28,908 bases of DNA from a virus. Every line of letters begins with the position of its first letter. The stretch's first letter is position 1. The stretch covers positions 1 through 28,908 of the IMG/VR virus record IMGVR_UViG_3300025168_000454. One strand, 5' to 3'. A model generated the notes under the pieces. The model was not told the origin of the DNA and searched no databases. It saw nothing but the letters and a program-made list of their open reading frames with translations. Of this stretch, positions 15,701 to 24,538 are shown in pieces. The position numbers and the translations under genes were made by a program.

Positions 15701-16515
15701 CCTAATTTATTAACTCCCTTTATACCGAGTATCATTCCACCAGCATGTACATAATCTTGAGGAGTCGGTATCTCTCCTTCTAATAACGGAGCTACTGTTC
15801 CAAATTCCCCAACCTCAGCGGCAACCTTAGTTAATACGTTAGCCCCTTTTTGAGTTAAAAATGCATTAGTATAACCAGTCATTCCCCCTAGCAGTACCCC
15901 TTCAGCACTTTTTCTAACTACTTTTCCCGGACTTATTGTACCATCTACAATCTTCTCATTAAGGGCTTCTCCAGCACCAGAGTATAAACCAAGAGCACCA
16001 GCTCCACTTCCAGATTTAGAGGCAAATGTAGATGCTTTTATAGCAGCCCTACCAGCAGTAGTTTTTAATGCTCCATTTCTAACTAGTTTTTTAAAAACAT
16101 ACTTTTTAACTAGAGACTTTGTAACTGCTCCACCAAATCCACCACCAGCTACTGTAGTTGCAAAGTCTAAGGGTGCAAAAAAAGACGCTATACCAGCCCC
16201 TAGGTCTTCTATTACTCCGGGGTCATACCCACTTAAGTCAAATCTTTTATTTCCAGTTGCTATTTCTTGAGACATTCCTTGAAGAGACCTATTGTATCCT
16301 TCTTTTAACCAGTCTGGCATAGAGTCAAATAAGTTTTTATCCTTAGGATTAGCTGGCTTATACTCCACTTCCTCTTGATTTAATTTATATTGAGGGTACT
16401 TTCTAACTATATGCCTATAAGCTTTATCGTCTGACATATTACTAAAAGCAGGAGTCGTTGACCTAAACTGATTGACTAGTTCTTCCCTAGTCATAGATGG
16501 AGAAAATTGAGCCAT
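12790..16515 (-). CDS. large internal virion / DNA ejection-type protein, 1241 aa
   Basis: Its size and position after tail genes resemble T7 gp16-like or other podoviral ejection proteins. Residues about 105-230 hold Gly/Ala-rich hydrophobic stretches (GIASFFAPLDFATTVAGGG and others), a central region is highly charged and coiled-coil-like (about 270-440), and the C-terminal third has more hydrophobic helices (LLRLAGAGFATGAISLKAKE; AAVGAFGFLGDFMTAA). That C-terminal region recalls the large polyvalent protein-associated (LPD) domains. No lysozyme or transglycosylase motif was found. A tape measure role is less likely because no tail tube genes are seen. Confidence 0.65.
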   Translation of the reverse strand: MAQFSPSMTREELVNQFRSTTPAFSNMSDDKAYRHIVRKYPQYKLNQEEVEYKPANPKDKNLFDSMPDWLKEGYNRSLQGMSQEIATGNKRFDLSGYDPGVIEDLGAGIASFFAPLDFATTVAGGGFGGAVTKSLVKKYVFKKLVRNGALKTTAGRAAIKASTFASKSGSGAGALGLYSGAGEALNEKIVDGTISPGKVVRKSAEGVLLGGMTGYTNAFLTQKGANVLTKVAAEVGEFGTVAPLLEGEIPTPQDYVHAGGMILGIKGVNKLGGEGIKRLQSYVKEARKPEFTIEKMPEGQPGRAEIYKTESELQGLKSQAKRRAGEIYTDRKGREIEIKKEGDKEIQARFLDTNELSQIPKDIFTNEYRLKQQIALTPKELRDTRSKEIRKLEKELGHEKKVKENRRAMLIEKTEVPKKPLLKNVDNKGLRKIREDLLLELDVKKALEKIERTGVRMIKPRQSLLTANILPERVSKLLDILRPAKNQGTVDPIRRAYIGKFDSFLTDNRRVMAESHDIMQRGGFTAIKPTKEQVASLSKALGLDKADVSKNYWELLTDAVENGINTPETMAHKQFMNYLFNKGKESGVDASGYIDNYAPQILKQGVAEKIFGDINKMSGRIFEGSKRSRDIEVNRVYNAKQEIIDDIIQAMNNPEGFAKDNSAKARFLNKMVKRMMPSLEGETNLALKSILESGSKLGELSHYKAMALMGRMTYGDVFRLDGNLEKAREFKLPKELYERDIRALQGIYSSNVARRASEVKHFGREGEIKTALVRNAKTRDAEIINELHSHVLGTISHNRAYNFNPSVKNFMAKVMEWETATKIGLGTASAMNLSQFTISSAFAAGYWRFTKGAYKYHTDKKFKAQVDASPANLYKYVNELMELSPQDSISRKLVTKITDVSQFNRINAINNVLAAASARVLVDDLVAIVSGKAKLSKFPGRKKWAIGTLRKMGIDPKTIKGNKISETSMIDAIGKFAIDSQLQKNLLNDPLVLNRPILKPFLQFKSFGYRQYNFIKDTLKHDVIHHNYMPLLRLAGAGFATGAISLKAKELMKYLASGEMSYDPSTFGTNADVEDIIENVAAVGAFGFLGDFMTAALEEGRTFSQALKFMAQPAFLSDVSNFHGFIEAMERDYKNYQGDFIKRVPSRIFKMTGSPLLKDFSKRLETNNQTKERIEFLRGRRKSAIVDSLIKSSTKEDYQKAIEDIKDWNRAYKMFPINITDINYKAIIKRKLNKLKKRQAV

Positions 16516-18035
16516 TATAGAGATTTAAGGAAGTTTATTTCTTCTGCGGTTAAAAACTCTCTATACTTTAATGGCTTATCATTTAAGAATGGTTTATCAA
16601 TTCTTAATTTTTCAATCCTTTTGGATTCATCATCAAAAAAAGAATCACTATCAATATTATATATCATTTTAAACATAATTTTTAATTCTTTCTTTTTCGT
16701 TCCTAGTTTTTTAGAAATGTTTTTCCTAGTCTGTAGACTTGGTGCAGACTTAGATAGAACTTCGTCTTTTTTAATCTGTTTAATTTGTTTTTTTATATCT
16801 TTAGCTCCATACCTAGCTTCTTTTAACTTATTAGGTATTTTCTTTTTTTCGTCACTAGGTATATCCTCTGCAAATAACTCAGTATCATCTTCTTCTTTAT
16901 TCGCTGCAGGGCTACCAGCAATTGAGGTACTTAAACCTTCAATAAGTCTATTCTTCTTTTTATCTGTAGGTTGCCCACCTTCAGTTATTGGTTCGAACAT
17001 CCAATCGGGAACATCTTCAGGTGCGTCTTCTGGTCTATCTACGGAAACACTATCTACATCTGAGCCAGTAGCGTTATTCCTAGCTAAATCTAAAGCTGTT
17101 GCTAGTATTATCTCATCATCACTATCATCGCTAAATGCTAAGTCATAGTCGTTTGTTTCTCCATCAAAAGATGAAGAAAATTCTTTAGCTCCGGGAGTAT
17201 CTTCAGCAAATGCGTCTTCAAATTCAACTGTTTCTTGGGGGTTAATAGACCTCTCAATAGTGTCCATTAAATCATTTTTCTTGCCTGTTAATTCTTCTAG
17301 CCCTTGAGTAGTATAACCTTCAGTCTCAAGCTTTAATGCACCTGCATAACTCTCTATCTGAACATCATACAACGAAATTAGTTTCATTTGATTATCTATC
17401 ACCATACGAGTTTTCTGGTCTACTTCACCAGCGTCTTTAAATATCTCAGAAGAAATAAAGTCAGTATAGTCCGAACTCATAAATAAATCAGCATTAGTAT
17501 CTGGATTTAAATTCTTTTTAAAAGCAGTATTAAAAGATTCAACCCTTTTCTTTCCTAAATCAAGCCTAGACTGAGCTTTCCTTTTAATTGTTTCTAGATA
17601 CTTTTCTCCTTTGTTTAGATTAACTGGGTCTGTAAGATATGCACTTGTGGGAAATTTTAAATTCGCTATAGACGATAAAGGTAATCCTTCAATAGAGGTT
17701 CCAAGTTCTTGCTTGAATGTTAAAAAGTTATTACTTAATGTAGTTTTTCTTTCTTTTTTTACGCCTAATTCATAGCTATCTTTACGAAGTTGGTAATCCC
17801 TACGTTTAGCATTTTTTAAATCATTATACCTAGACTGTTCTTTTTCCCTATCTTGCTCTTCTAGCTCAAGCCTAGCATTATATCTAGATTGCTCTGTTTC
17901 TATTTGTTGTTTTTTTAATTGATATTCTGGACTAGCATATTTAGAGATTTCCTCAAAAAACATATCCATTCCACTCTTAGGAGTTTCTAAAACTATAGGT
18001 CTTAGTCCTCTAGTGTTTAATGATTGTCTTGCCAT
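16515..18035 (-). CDS. coiled-coil internal virion protein, 506 aa
   Basis: Residues 35-100 are a dense Gln/Glu/Arg/Lys coiled coil (KKQQIETEQSRYNARLELEE). An acidic, low-complexity part follows at about 270-400 and a basic C-terminus. It sits between the Gly-Gly motif proteins and the 1241-residue ejection-type protein. I infer a structural or ejection role, similar in position to T7 gp15. Ribosome site aaggaatt precedes ATG. No domain named. Confidence 0.55.
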   Translation of the reverse strand: MARQSLNTRGLRPIVLETPKSGMDMFFEEISKYASPEYQLKKQQIETEQSRYNARLELEEQDREKEQSRYNDLKNAKRRDYQLRKDSYELGVKKERKTTLSNNFLTFKQELGTSIEGLPLSSIANLKFPTSAYLTDPVNLNKGEKYLETIKRKAQSRLDLGKKRVESFNTAFKKNLNPDTNADLFMSSDYTDFISSEIFKDAGEVDQKTRMVIDNQMKLISLYDVQIESYAGALKLETEGYTTQGLEELTGKKNDLMDTIERSINPQETVEFEDAFAEDTPGAKEFSSSFDGETNDYDLAFSDDSDDEIILATALDLARNNATGSDVDSVSVDRPEDAPEDVPDWMFEPITEGGQPTDKKKNRLIEGLSTSIAGSPAANKEEDDTELFAEDIPSDEKKKIPNKLKEARYGAKDIKKQIKQIKKDEVLSKSAPSLQTRKNISKKLGTKKKELKIMFKMIYNIDSDSFFDDESKRIEKLRIDKPFLNDKPLKYREFLTAEEINFLKSL

Positions 18036-18047
18036 ATTAATTCCTTT

Positions 18048-19589
18048 TTATGTTTGCTCTTGCCACATACCACCAACACCGGGAATATCTACAAAATTCC
18101 AAGAGACTCCATTGGTATCTGTAAAATTAGTACCAGTAGTAGGCGTACCACCAGTCCACCCTTCTGGGTTACTATCTCCCTGACCAGTTAAAAAATTTGG
18201 TGCTTCTGTAGGCTCCTCATAAACATCAGTTCCTCCAAGCCCTTCAATTCTACCTAGTTCACCCATTGCATCAGTCATCCAAGATTCTCTTTGTCCTCTT
18301 ATTGACTCAAATCTATCTTGTTGAGCCTGTCCCAATCCAGAACTATATTCACTTCTAGCAGCGGAACCAGCTACGTCCTTCATTTCTTCTCTTTTACCAA
18401 ACCCACCAAATCCTGCTCCTGCAGCTCTGGACTTTACTCCAGCACTTCTAAGGGTACCTTGACCGGTCTCTTGTAAGTTTTCAACTCCTCTCATATAGTC
18501 AGCTATAGTTCCCTCTTCCCTAGATGGGTCATATCTAAAGTTTCCTTCAAACTTAGCTCTTTGTTCTGGACTAGGCTCAATACCAGCATAGGAATACAGG
18601 TCTTCAAATGTAGGAGAGGTCGACACTTGACTCCCATACCCATATGTACTTCCTCCACTTTGCATACCACTAGCACCCATTCCTAAAGTTCCTTGTTGGT
18701 GTCTTTCAGCGAGGTAATTTAACGCCTTATTTATTTCTTCCTTATTCATTATAAACCCTTCGTCTTGGGCTGTTCTACCAGCCCTTCTAAACTCAGGTCT
18801 ACCAAACTTTTCTAATATACCAGCTTCTTCTTCATCGTATCCCATAAAATTTCTATCTTGATTAAACTTATTCATATACATAGATAATGAATCAACCGCA
18901 CCTATGCTTTCATCAGTAACTGGGAAGTCTACATCACCGCCTTCTTGGTATTCTTTTTTATATACATCTTTAGCTTCTTTAACTAATTTTTTAGCATACT
19001 TATCTGCAAGCTCTTCATTTCCTCCTCTATACCAATTTCTCATAAAATCGCTAATAGCTGGACTTTGCTTTTGTAATTGACTAAGCATACTCCCCTCTCC
19101 GCCTTGATTAAACTTACTAGACATTAATAATTTTTTTATTTTAGATAATGAAACATCCCCAGAACCAAAAATTCCAGCATAGCCCTTGTTTAATATACCA
19201 GCGGCTGGTATAAAATTGCCTTCAGATATTCCAAGAATGTCTTCTTCTGAAAGAAGACCGCCACGAGAATCAGCATCAAACATAGAATACTTAGGAGCCT
19301 CCTCAGCTATAGAACGTGATATAATTGAATCCATTGTATTAGTTCTTGTTTTATCTTGAACAGCTCCACCTTCTTGCATACCAGTTAATGTGTTTAATGC
19401 TATAGCCTCATCTATAGACGAGTGAGCCATTTCCTTATTATCATACCTAGGCTCATCTACAAAGTTTATATAATCCAATAAGTCCCTATGTTTTCTAGCA
19501 GCATTTCTATTAACAACGTATTCATCTTTTTCTACTTTTATGGGATGCTCTTGATTATCCCCCGGTCTTGGGTCATTTCCGTAAAACAT
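18048..19589 (-). CDS. Gly-Gly motif virion protein, 513 aa
   Basis: The N-terminus has HPIKVEKDEYVVNRNAARKH, resembling the 'GEFVVNR.A' peptides of phage internal proteins. Short hydrophobic/Gly-Gly turns recur: MQEGGAVQD, YQEGGDVDFP, MQSGGSTYG. Such motifs are frequent in marine phage virion proteins and are shared with the next gene, but their role is unknown. The middle is Gly/Arg-rich (AGAGFGGFGKREEM) and the C-terminus ends in a Gly/Thr-rich region. Assignment as a virion protein is from motif and position. Confidence 0.55.
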   Translation of the reverse strand: MFYGNDPRPGDNQEHPIKVEKDEYVVNRNAARKHRDLLDYINFVDEPRYDNKEMAHSSIDEAIALNTLTGMQEGGAVQDKTRTNTMDSIISRSIAEEAPKYSMFDADSRGGLLSEEDILGISEGNFIPAAGILNKGYAGIFGSGDVSLSKIKKLLMSSKFNQGGEGSMLSQLQKQSPAISDFMRNWYRGGNEELADKYAKKLVKEAKDVYKKEYQEGGDVDFPVTDESIGAVDSLSMYMNKFNQDRNFMGYDEEEAGILEKFGRPEFRRAGRTAQDEGFIMNKEEINKALNYLAERHQQGTLGMGASGMQSGGSTYGYGSQVSTSPTFEDLYSYAGIEPSPEQRAKFEGNFRYDPSREEGTIADYMRGVENLQETGQGTLRSAGVKSRAAGAGFGGFGKREEMKDVAGSAARSEYSSGLGQAQQDRFESIRGQRESWMTDAMGELGRIEGLGGTDVYEEPTEAPNFLTGQGDSNPEGWTGGTPTTGTNFTDTNGVSWNFVDIPGVGGMWQEQT

Positions 19590-20857
19590 TATAGTATCCT
19601 TCTTGAGTATGGCATCATTGATAATAGTCCTTTAACATTACCACCTTTATTGTAATCGTATGGGTTTTTCTTTACCTTACCACCCATATTATAGCCTCTT
19701 AATCTTTTTTGATAAGCTTGATTAAAGTCTAAGTCGCTACTATCTCCAGTTAATTCACTTCTATCTGTATAAGTTTCTAGGTATTTATCCAAAGCCATCA
19801 ACGCATTTTCACTACTAGGATTAGCCATGTTTTCTAGTGATTTTAAAAATGCACCTTCTGTGTCTTGGACTCCACCAGAGTCTTGTAATGATAGTAAGCT
19901 AGACATATTGTCTGGCTTCATATCTCCCATCATTAAACTATCCCAATGCTGTTCATCTCTATCTCTATCTTCAAACATCTTATCCTGTACAGACCTTTCG
20001 TAGTCAAGTGCTCTAGTACCAAGTTGTTCATCAAATGAGCTTCTTTCCTCTGGAGTGTAGTTATAATCTCTTCTTAATTCTCCTGCAAAATCCGATAAGG
20101 CACCAGCTTGACTCATCATCATAGGGTTATTTTGGGTTGAATTATCTATATTTACTCCGCCAGATTCATACGGTATTGTTAAACCACCTTGCTGAAACCC
20201 ATACTGCTCTAAGTCTGATAACTCAAAGGCATTAGCCTTGTCTAAACCAGCTTGTAACCCAATAGTCCTCGGGTCTGTTTTTGAAAAGCTTGGAGATATT
20301 GTGTCTAGGAGTGGTTGAATTTTATCCATTCCAAAAATATTACCAGCTCCTTTTATAGCTGAAGACTTTAAACTATCCATTCCTCCAGTAGCATCAAAGT
20401 AGGTTGTTGCTCCAGTCATAGCTGCTTTTTTAAAAACCGCATCTTCTTCCGCTCTAGCTCTTTTATTTAAATCTCCAAATTGGTCTCTAAGTAAACCAGT
20501 AGAAGACTTGGCTGTTCCGGCATCAAAAACCTTACCAGCACCAAAATCTCCAAGACCTTTACCTAAGCCTGCACCTATTGCTTTTCCAGCCGCTAAGGAG
20601 ACTCCTCCAGTCATAGGAGCTAATGCTACTCCAGCCGCCATTCCAAGACCTTTACCAATCATACCAAGTCGACCTCTCCACTTTGATTCTTTTTCTGATG
20701 CTTTAGCAAATTTTTGCATCTCTTCCTCGGCAGTTCTTATATCTCTTCTTAATCCCAAAGATTGCTTTATGTTAGATAGTCTGGGGATATAACCACCAGA
20801 CTGATAGTTTATCCTTCCGCCCTGTAAGTAATTTCTTAATGTCTTATAATTTTCCAT
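19589..20857 (-). CDS. Gly-Gly motif virion protein with hydrophobic centre, 422 aa
   Basis: Gly-Gly motifs open the protein (LQGGRINYQSGGYIPR), recur in the middle (FQQGGLTIPYESGGVNI) and close it (MGGKVKK, NKGGNVKG). Residues about 60-110 are Gly/Ala-rich and membrane-like (LGMIGKGLGMAAGVALAPMT), consistent with a protein that inserts in a membrane during ejection. TAATG links it to the following gene, with aagga upstream of that start. The plus-strand frames across this gene are shadows. Confidence 0.55.
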   Translation of the reverse strand: MENYKTLRNYLQGGRINYQSGGYIPRLSNIKQSLGLRRDIRTAEEEMQKFAKASEKESKWRGRLGMIGKGLGMAAGVALAPMTGGVSLAAGKAIGAGLGKGLGDFGAGKVFDAGTAKSSTGLLRDQFGDLNKRARAEEDAVFKKAAMTGATTYFDATGGMDSLKSSAIKGAGNIFGMDKIQPLLDTISPSFSKTDPRTIGLQAGLDKANAFELSDLEQYGFQQGGLTIPYESGGVNIDNSTQNNPMMMSQAGALSDFAGELRRDYNYTPEERSSFDEQLGTRALDYERSVQDKMFEDRDRDEQHWDSLMMGDMKPDNMSSLLSLQDSGGVQDTEGAFLKSLENMANPSSENALMALDKYLETYTDRSELTGDSSDLDFNQAYQKRLRGYNMGGKVKKNPYDYNKGGNVKGLLSMMPYSRRIL

Positions 20858-20867
20858 AGATAAACCT

Positions 20868-21551
20868 TTATATTACTACTTTTGTTTCCCATACTGATGT
20901 TATGTAAAAATTCTTAGAACTGGTTACTATTCCCGCATCAGATGCCGTAACGCTTATCGCAACTACGTCACCAGCTTTTACAGCAGGGTCAGCACTCCAG
21001 TCTTTTCTATTAATAGTTATAGATGTATGGTCTACAAAAGTTGTTGTATATGAGTATGTGCATACTGAGTCTGTAGTATCATCTCCATCGTCTATTTTCT
21101 TTATCGCAAATGTTATATTATCTGCATTGTCGTCTAAATTTGGTGGCTTAAATATTAGCTTATGGCACGCCATATCAAAAGGAGCTAAATATCCAACATC
21201 TGGCCTAAGAGAAGTCAATTCACTTAAGCTCCCCCAAGGTAAGAAATGTTCATTTGCATCTAGGTCATCTACAAAGTTGTGAGAAAATGAACGGTAATCA
21301 GTAAAATTGCTTGTGTATTTTAACGCATGAGTAGACAATGTTTTATCAACATATTGGTTACCATCAGCTGACATATACATCTTCCACAGCTTACCATATT
21401 TTTTTCTATATAAAGCTATCTGACTATTTGATTTCTTTTCAATAGCTACCTGACCATCAACCATTCCATTTAGAGATGGCTTACCTTGAAACTCCACAGA
21501 GCTTTGCTTTGTGTTAATTAATTTTCTAATATCTCTATCTAGTAAAGCCAT
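20868..21551 (-). CDS. probable tail fibre / appendage structural protein, 227 aa
   Basis: The N-terminal 60 residues (GMVDGQVAIEKKSNSQIALY then KKYGKLWKMYMSADGNQYVD) form the beta-rich adaptor often at the start of marine phage fibre-like proteins. The rest is beta-strand-rich (FTDYRSFSHNFVDDLDANEH, FLPWGSLSE, SITINRKDW, VVAISVTASD). It starts with TAATG at the end of the nozzle gene. It may be a receptor-binding or nozzle-attached protein; sequence alone does not tell which. Confidence 0.5.
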   Translation of the reverse strand: MALLDRDIRKLINTKQSSVEFQGKPSLNGMVDGQVAIEKKSNSQIALYRKKYGKLWKMYMSADGNQYVDKTLSTHALKYTSNFTDYRSFSHNFVDDLDANEHFLPWGSLSELTSLRPDVGYLAPFDMACHKLIFKPPNLDDNADNITFAIKKIDDGDDTTDSVCTYSYTTTFVDHTSITINRKDWSADPAVKAGDVVAISVTASDAGIVTSSKNFYITSVWETKVVI

Positions 21552-24535
21552 TAGACAGCTTCTTTATTACTTATAACTCTATACTGAATAGACATATCGT
21601 TTATTTCAAATATACCAGCACTAGGTGCATCAAATTTAATTTGCATACTTTGGCATGACACAGGAGAAGATGGAGTTAAAGTTAATACATCCCACTTATC
21701 AGATGTGTCTGCGAAGTTACCAGTAAAAGTTCCCCCACCATCTGATGAAAAACTTTGCTTACCATCTATAGCGTATTTAAATGGAGTTGTCTCAGCTCCA
21801 TCTGATTTATAAGTTACCACAACCTTATATACTTTTTTAATAGATGATGGAAATCCAAAGTCTATATCCTTGGTGTAAAATTCTTGGTCTGATTGAGATA
21901 AACTAATAGGTAAAAACTTTTTAAATTCAATGGCTGTGCTTCCATCAAAAACACCTAAGCTTAAGTTATTATTAAAGTCTGTTATAAAATTAGTATAATA
22001 AGAGCTATCTGTAAATATACCAGTATTATAAGTCCATCCATTACTATCAAAATCATATACAAAAGCTTTATTTGAGTTAGTTGAAGAGTCATTTGGGCTT
22101 CTCATCATAATTAATGAGTTACTAATTGGGTCGTATCCAAGCATTATATCTTTCTTTAACGCAGAGCCACGATACCAACTATTCCAATTTATATCGCTAT
22201 CAGTAAACGATGCTTTACTTACTGCAATTTTTCTATCTATTAAATTCCTTACTGAACTTCCGTCATATAAATAACACCCATCATCAGATACCCACGCTAT
22301 TCCATTTTTAGTTTTAGTTACGCTGAATTGGTGGTTGACACCAAGGTGCCTTGTGGTTTCTTCTAAGTACCAATTTGAAACACTAGGACTAGATATATTT
22401 ATAATATGTAATAAGTTATGTTTAAAGGCTAGTATTCTGTCTGCATAAGATTCTAGGGCAATGTACTCTCCAAAGTCACCCTTAGATACATCTATAAAAT
22501 TATGCTCTAAGAACGTATCAAATTTACCTATCTCACTAAACATTATTCTATCACCAAACTTTTCTAATTCTCCAGAGCTTGCTTTCAATTTAACATTAGC
22601 AACAAACGTTCTCCTGTTAGAAACTACAGATGCTTTATATATTTCATTAGCTCCACCAATTCCTAAAAACTTTAAATCTGGACTAAAGCCATTTATAGTT
22701 GTATACGTATCTAAGTTAGGTTCAATTGAATTTCCATAAGCTCCACTAACTACATGATATCCTTTTCCGTCTTGATAGCTCCATGCTTTATGGTCTCCAT
22801 CTAAGTTAGTTCTAACTCCTTTTACTATATCTATATCAGATAACAATATTAAATCATCATCGCTATTTTCTAACCTAGTATAAATTCTTCCACCGCTTAT
22901 TCTACCATTATAAGCTAAGTCTGCGTAGATAGAAACTTTTAATGTTTCTCCACTAGATACTGCATGTGTAAAGGTTGCAATATCACTAGCTCCATTCCCT
23001 ATTCTTACTGGAAGAGATTCTTGACTTCCATCATAAATAAAAGTCTCATAAAATTCATAAGTCCCCTCATCCCATTTTCCTTTTCCAGAACCGGCAGATA
23101 TTGCTACGTTCCAACCAGCTCCTCTTTCAATAATAGGTGTTTCATTATCAGCAAAGTTAAAGGGTGCAGTACCAGTTAAAACACCGCCATAAGCTCTTGA
23201 ATATGTTGAATTTCCAGTGGCTGAACTATATCCCTGCTTACAAAATAAAAACTCATTAGGGTATTCACCAAGGTCTCCATTATCAGTTCCATTTTTAATA
23301 GATATAACTTCTCCAACAATAGCCCTACCGCTTTTATCTGCAGATGATTGATTTTCAAATTTTAACCCAGTTGAAGCAGTGGTGATATTTAATCCCATTT
23401 GCAGTTGGTCTAAGCCTGCTTTTTTTATAACGGCTACTCCCCTATTGGCAAAGAAAGTTAACGTAACGTTAGTCCCATCTGCTGTTGCATTTGCAGATAA
23501 TTCAAAAGTGTCACTGTCTGTTACTGAAGCTACTGTAGTTCCAGCTGGGATACCAGTTCCCGTAACTGACATTCCAGCCACAATAGTAGATGTCCCATCA
23601 TGTTCTACAGTTGCATCCGCATTTGAGGTGTCCATAGTTGCATCAGTAAAGCTTTTATAATAATTTCCAGCGTCAGTTCCATCATGACTAGTTGTGCCAA
23701 AGGCATATGAATAAGATGTTGCTATTTTAGGAGGGCTTAAAGAATTTGGATGCTCTTGCCACTCTGCAAATACTAAACCAGCCCCTTTATTAAATTGATT
23801 TTTTTGTATGTAGCCATACCACTTTATAACTGTTGAGTTATCTTCATTTATATCACATACCCTAACTGCTCCATCTGCTATATGGTATATATATTTAGCA
23901 TCGTCACCAGATATAGTTGGAGTTATTTCTGAAGCTGACCATCCATTATTTGCAGAATCATACGTAGACGTAGCCGCATTAGACCATATATCTACTCCGC
24001 CTTGGCTATCAACATCTCCTAAGGCAAGCATTTTATCACCAGTTACGACTACCGATTTTACTTGTAACTCGGGGTCTGTTGAGCCCGTACTTGACTCATC
24101 TGCTATAGTCCTTCCCTTTAAGGCGTAATATATATCCATGTCTCCAAAGGTTAAGGTTACATTAGTTCCATTTGCGGTAGCTGTCTTACTTAATTCAAAA
24201 TGTGTTGAATCTGTTATAGAGGCAATATGACTTCCATCTCGAACACCAGTTCCAGAAACAGATAACCCAGCTATTATTTGTGCATTAGCATCGTGAGTTA
24301 CAGTAGCGTCACCACTTGCAGTATCGCAGGTAGCGTCAGTAAATGTTGTACCAGCAGCATCCGCTGTATTTAAAGTAGTTATAACATCAATTACTGTAAA
24401 CACTCCATTAGTAGTTGCAGAACCAGTTATTTTTACTATATCCCCACGCTTAAGAAGACTAGATGTATATATAGTACTATTTGCTGAGTTAGCTCCACCC
24501 ACTAATTGTAAATGCTGTGTTGTTGGTTGAGGCAT
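21551..24535 (-). CDS. P22 gp10-like tail nozzle / stabilisation protein, main part, 994 aa
   Basis: The central and C-terminal regions carry the recurring pattern of this family: RIMFSEIGKFDTF (about 665), GEYIALESYADRILAFKHN, W-L-E-E-T-T-R-H-L-G, GIAWVSDDGCYLYDG (about 748) and DFDSNGWTYNTG, i.e. beta-propeller-like blades of a podovirus nozzle. Residues 65-130 and 296-361 are two copies of a 66-residue module common in marine phage virion proteins. The usual N-terminus of the family (GG.N....p..i..ne......N) is missing here but is present in the preceding 138-aa gene. It would close the tail and contact fibres. Confidence 0.72.
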   Translation of the reverse strand: MPQPTTQHLQLVGGANSANSTIYTSSLLKRGDIVKITGSATTNGVFTVIDVITTLNTADAAGTTFTDATCDTASGDATVTHDANAQIIAGLSVSGTGVRDGSHIASITDSTHFELSKTATANGTNVTLTFGDMDIYYALKGRTIADESSTGSTDPELQVKSVVVTGDKMLALGDVDSQGGVDIWSNAATSTYDSANNGWSASEITPTISGDDAKYIYHIADGAVRVCDINEDNSTVIKWYGYIQKNQFNKGAGLVFAEWQEHPNSLSPPKIATSYSYAFGTTSHDGTDAGNYYKSFTDATMDTSNADATVEHDGTSTIVAGMSVTGTGIPAGTTVASVTDSDTFELSANATADGTNVTLTFFANRGVAVIKKAGLDQLQMGLNITTASTGLKFENQSSADKSGRAIVGEVISIKNGTDNGDLGEYPNEFLFCKQGYSSATGNSTYSRAYGGVLTGTAPFNFADNETPIIERGAGWNVAISAGSGKGKWDEGTYEFYETFIYDGSQESLPVRIGNGASDIATFTHAVSSGETLKVSIYADLAYNGRISGGRIYTRLENSDDDLILLSDIDIVKGVRTNLDGDHKAWSYQDGKGYHVVSGAYGNSIEPNLDTYTTINGFSPDLKFLGIGGANEIYKASVVSNRRTFVANVKLKASSGELEKFGDRIMFSEIGKFDTFLEHNFIDVSKGDFGEYIALESYADRILAFKHNLLHIINISSPSVSNWYLEETTRHLGVNHQFSVTKTKNGIAWVSDDGCYLYDGSSVRNLIDRKIAVSKASFTDSDINWNSWYRGSALKKDIMLGYDPISNSLIMMRSPNDSSTNSNKAFVYDFDSNGWTYNTGIFTDSSYYTNFITDFNNNLSLGVFDGSTAIEFKKFLPISLSQSDQEFYTKDIDFGFPSSIKKVYKVVVTYKSDGAETTPFKYAIDGKQSFSSDGGGTFTGNFADTSDKWDVLTLTPSSPVSCQSMQIKFDAPSAGIFEINDMSIQYRVISNKEAV
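23453..23650 (-). repeat. 66-codon module, copy B, in the nozzle gene
   Basis: Encodes FTDATMDTSNADATVEHDGT and then IVAGMSVTGTG, ASVTDSDTFELS and NGTNVTLTF (sequence parts quoted in order). It has exactly the same length as copy A and the same order of motifs. The two copies differ at many positions, so duplication is old or they were acquired separately. Confidence 0.8.
24146..24343 (-). repeat. 66-codon module, copy A, in the nozzle gene
   Basis: Encodes FTDATCDTASGDATVTHDAN and then IIAGLSVSGTG, ASITDSTHFELS and NGTNVTLTF. It lies at residues 65-130, near the N-terminus, while copy B begins at residue 296. The insertion of these beta-rich modules may lengthen or decorate the nozzle. Confidence 0.8.
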
Positions 24536-24538
24536 TAA

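Noticed and set aside
12790-16515. Tape measure protein
   Set aside because: It is long and helical, but the neighbours are nozzle and Gly-Gly motif virion proteins, and no tail tube, sheath or chaperone genes are present.
20508-20792. Plus-strand Pro/Ala-rich ORF in the Gly-Gly motif gene
   Set aside because: It is the reverse reading of the Gly/Ala-rich hydrophobic segment and lacks a start site.
23453-24343. Diversity-generating retroelement variable repeat
   Set aside because: The two modules are diverged throughout, not only at adenines, and no reverse transcriptase gene is present.
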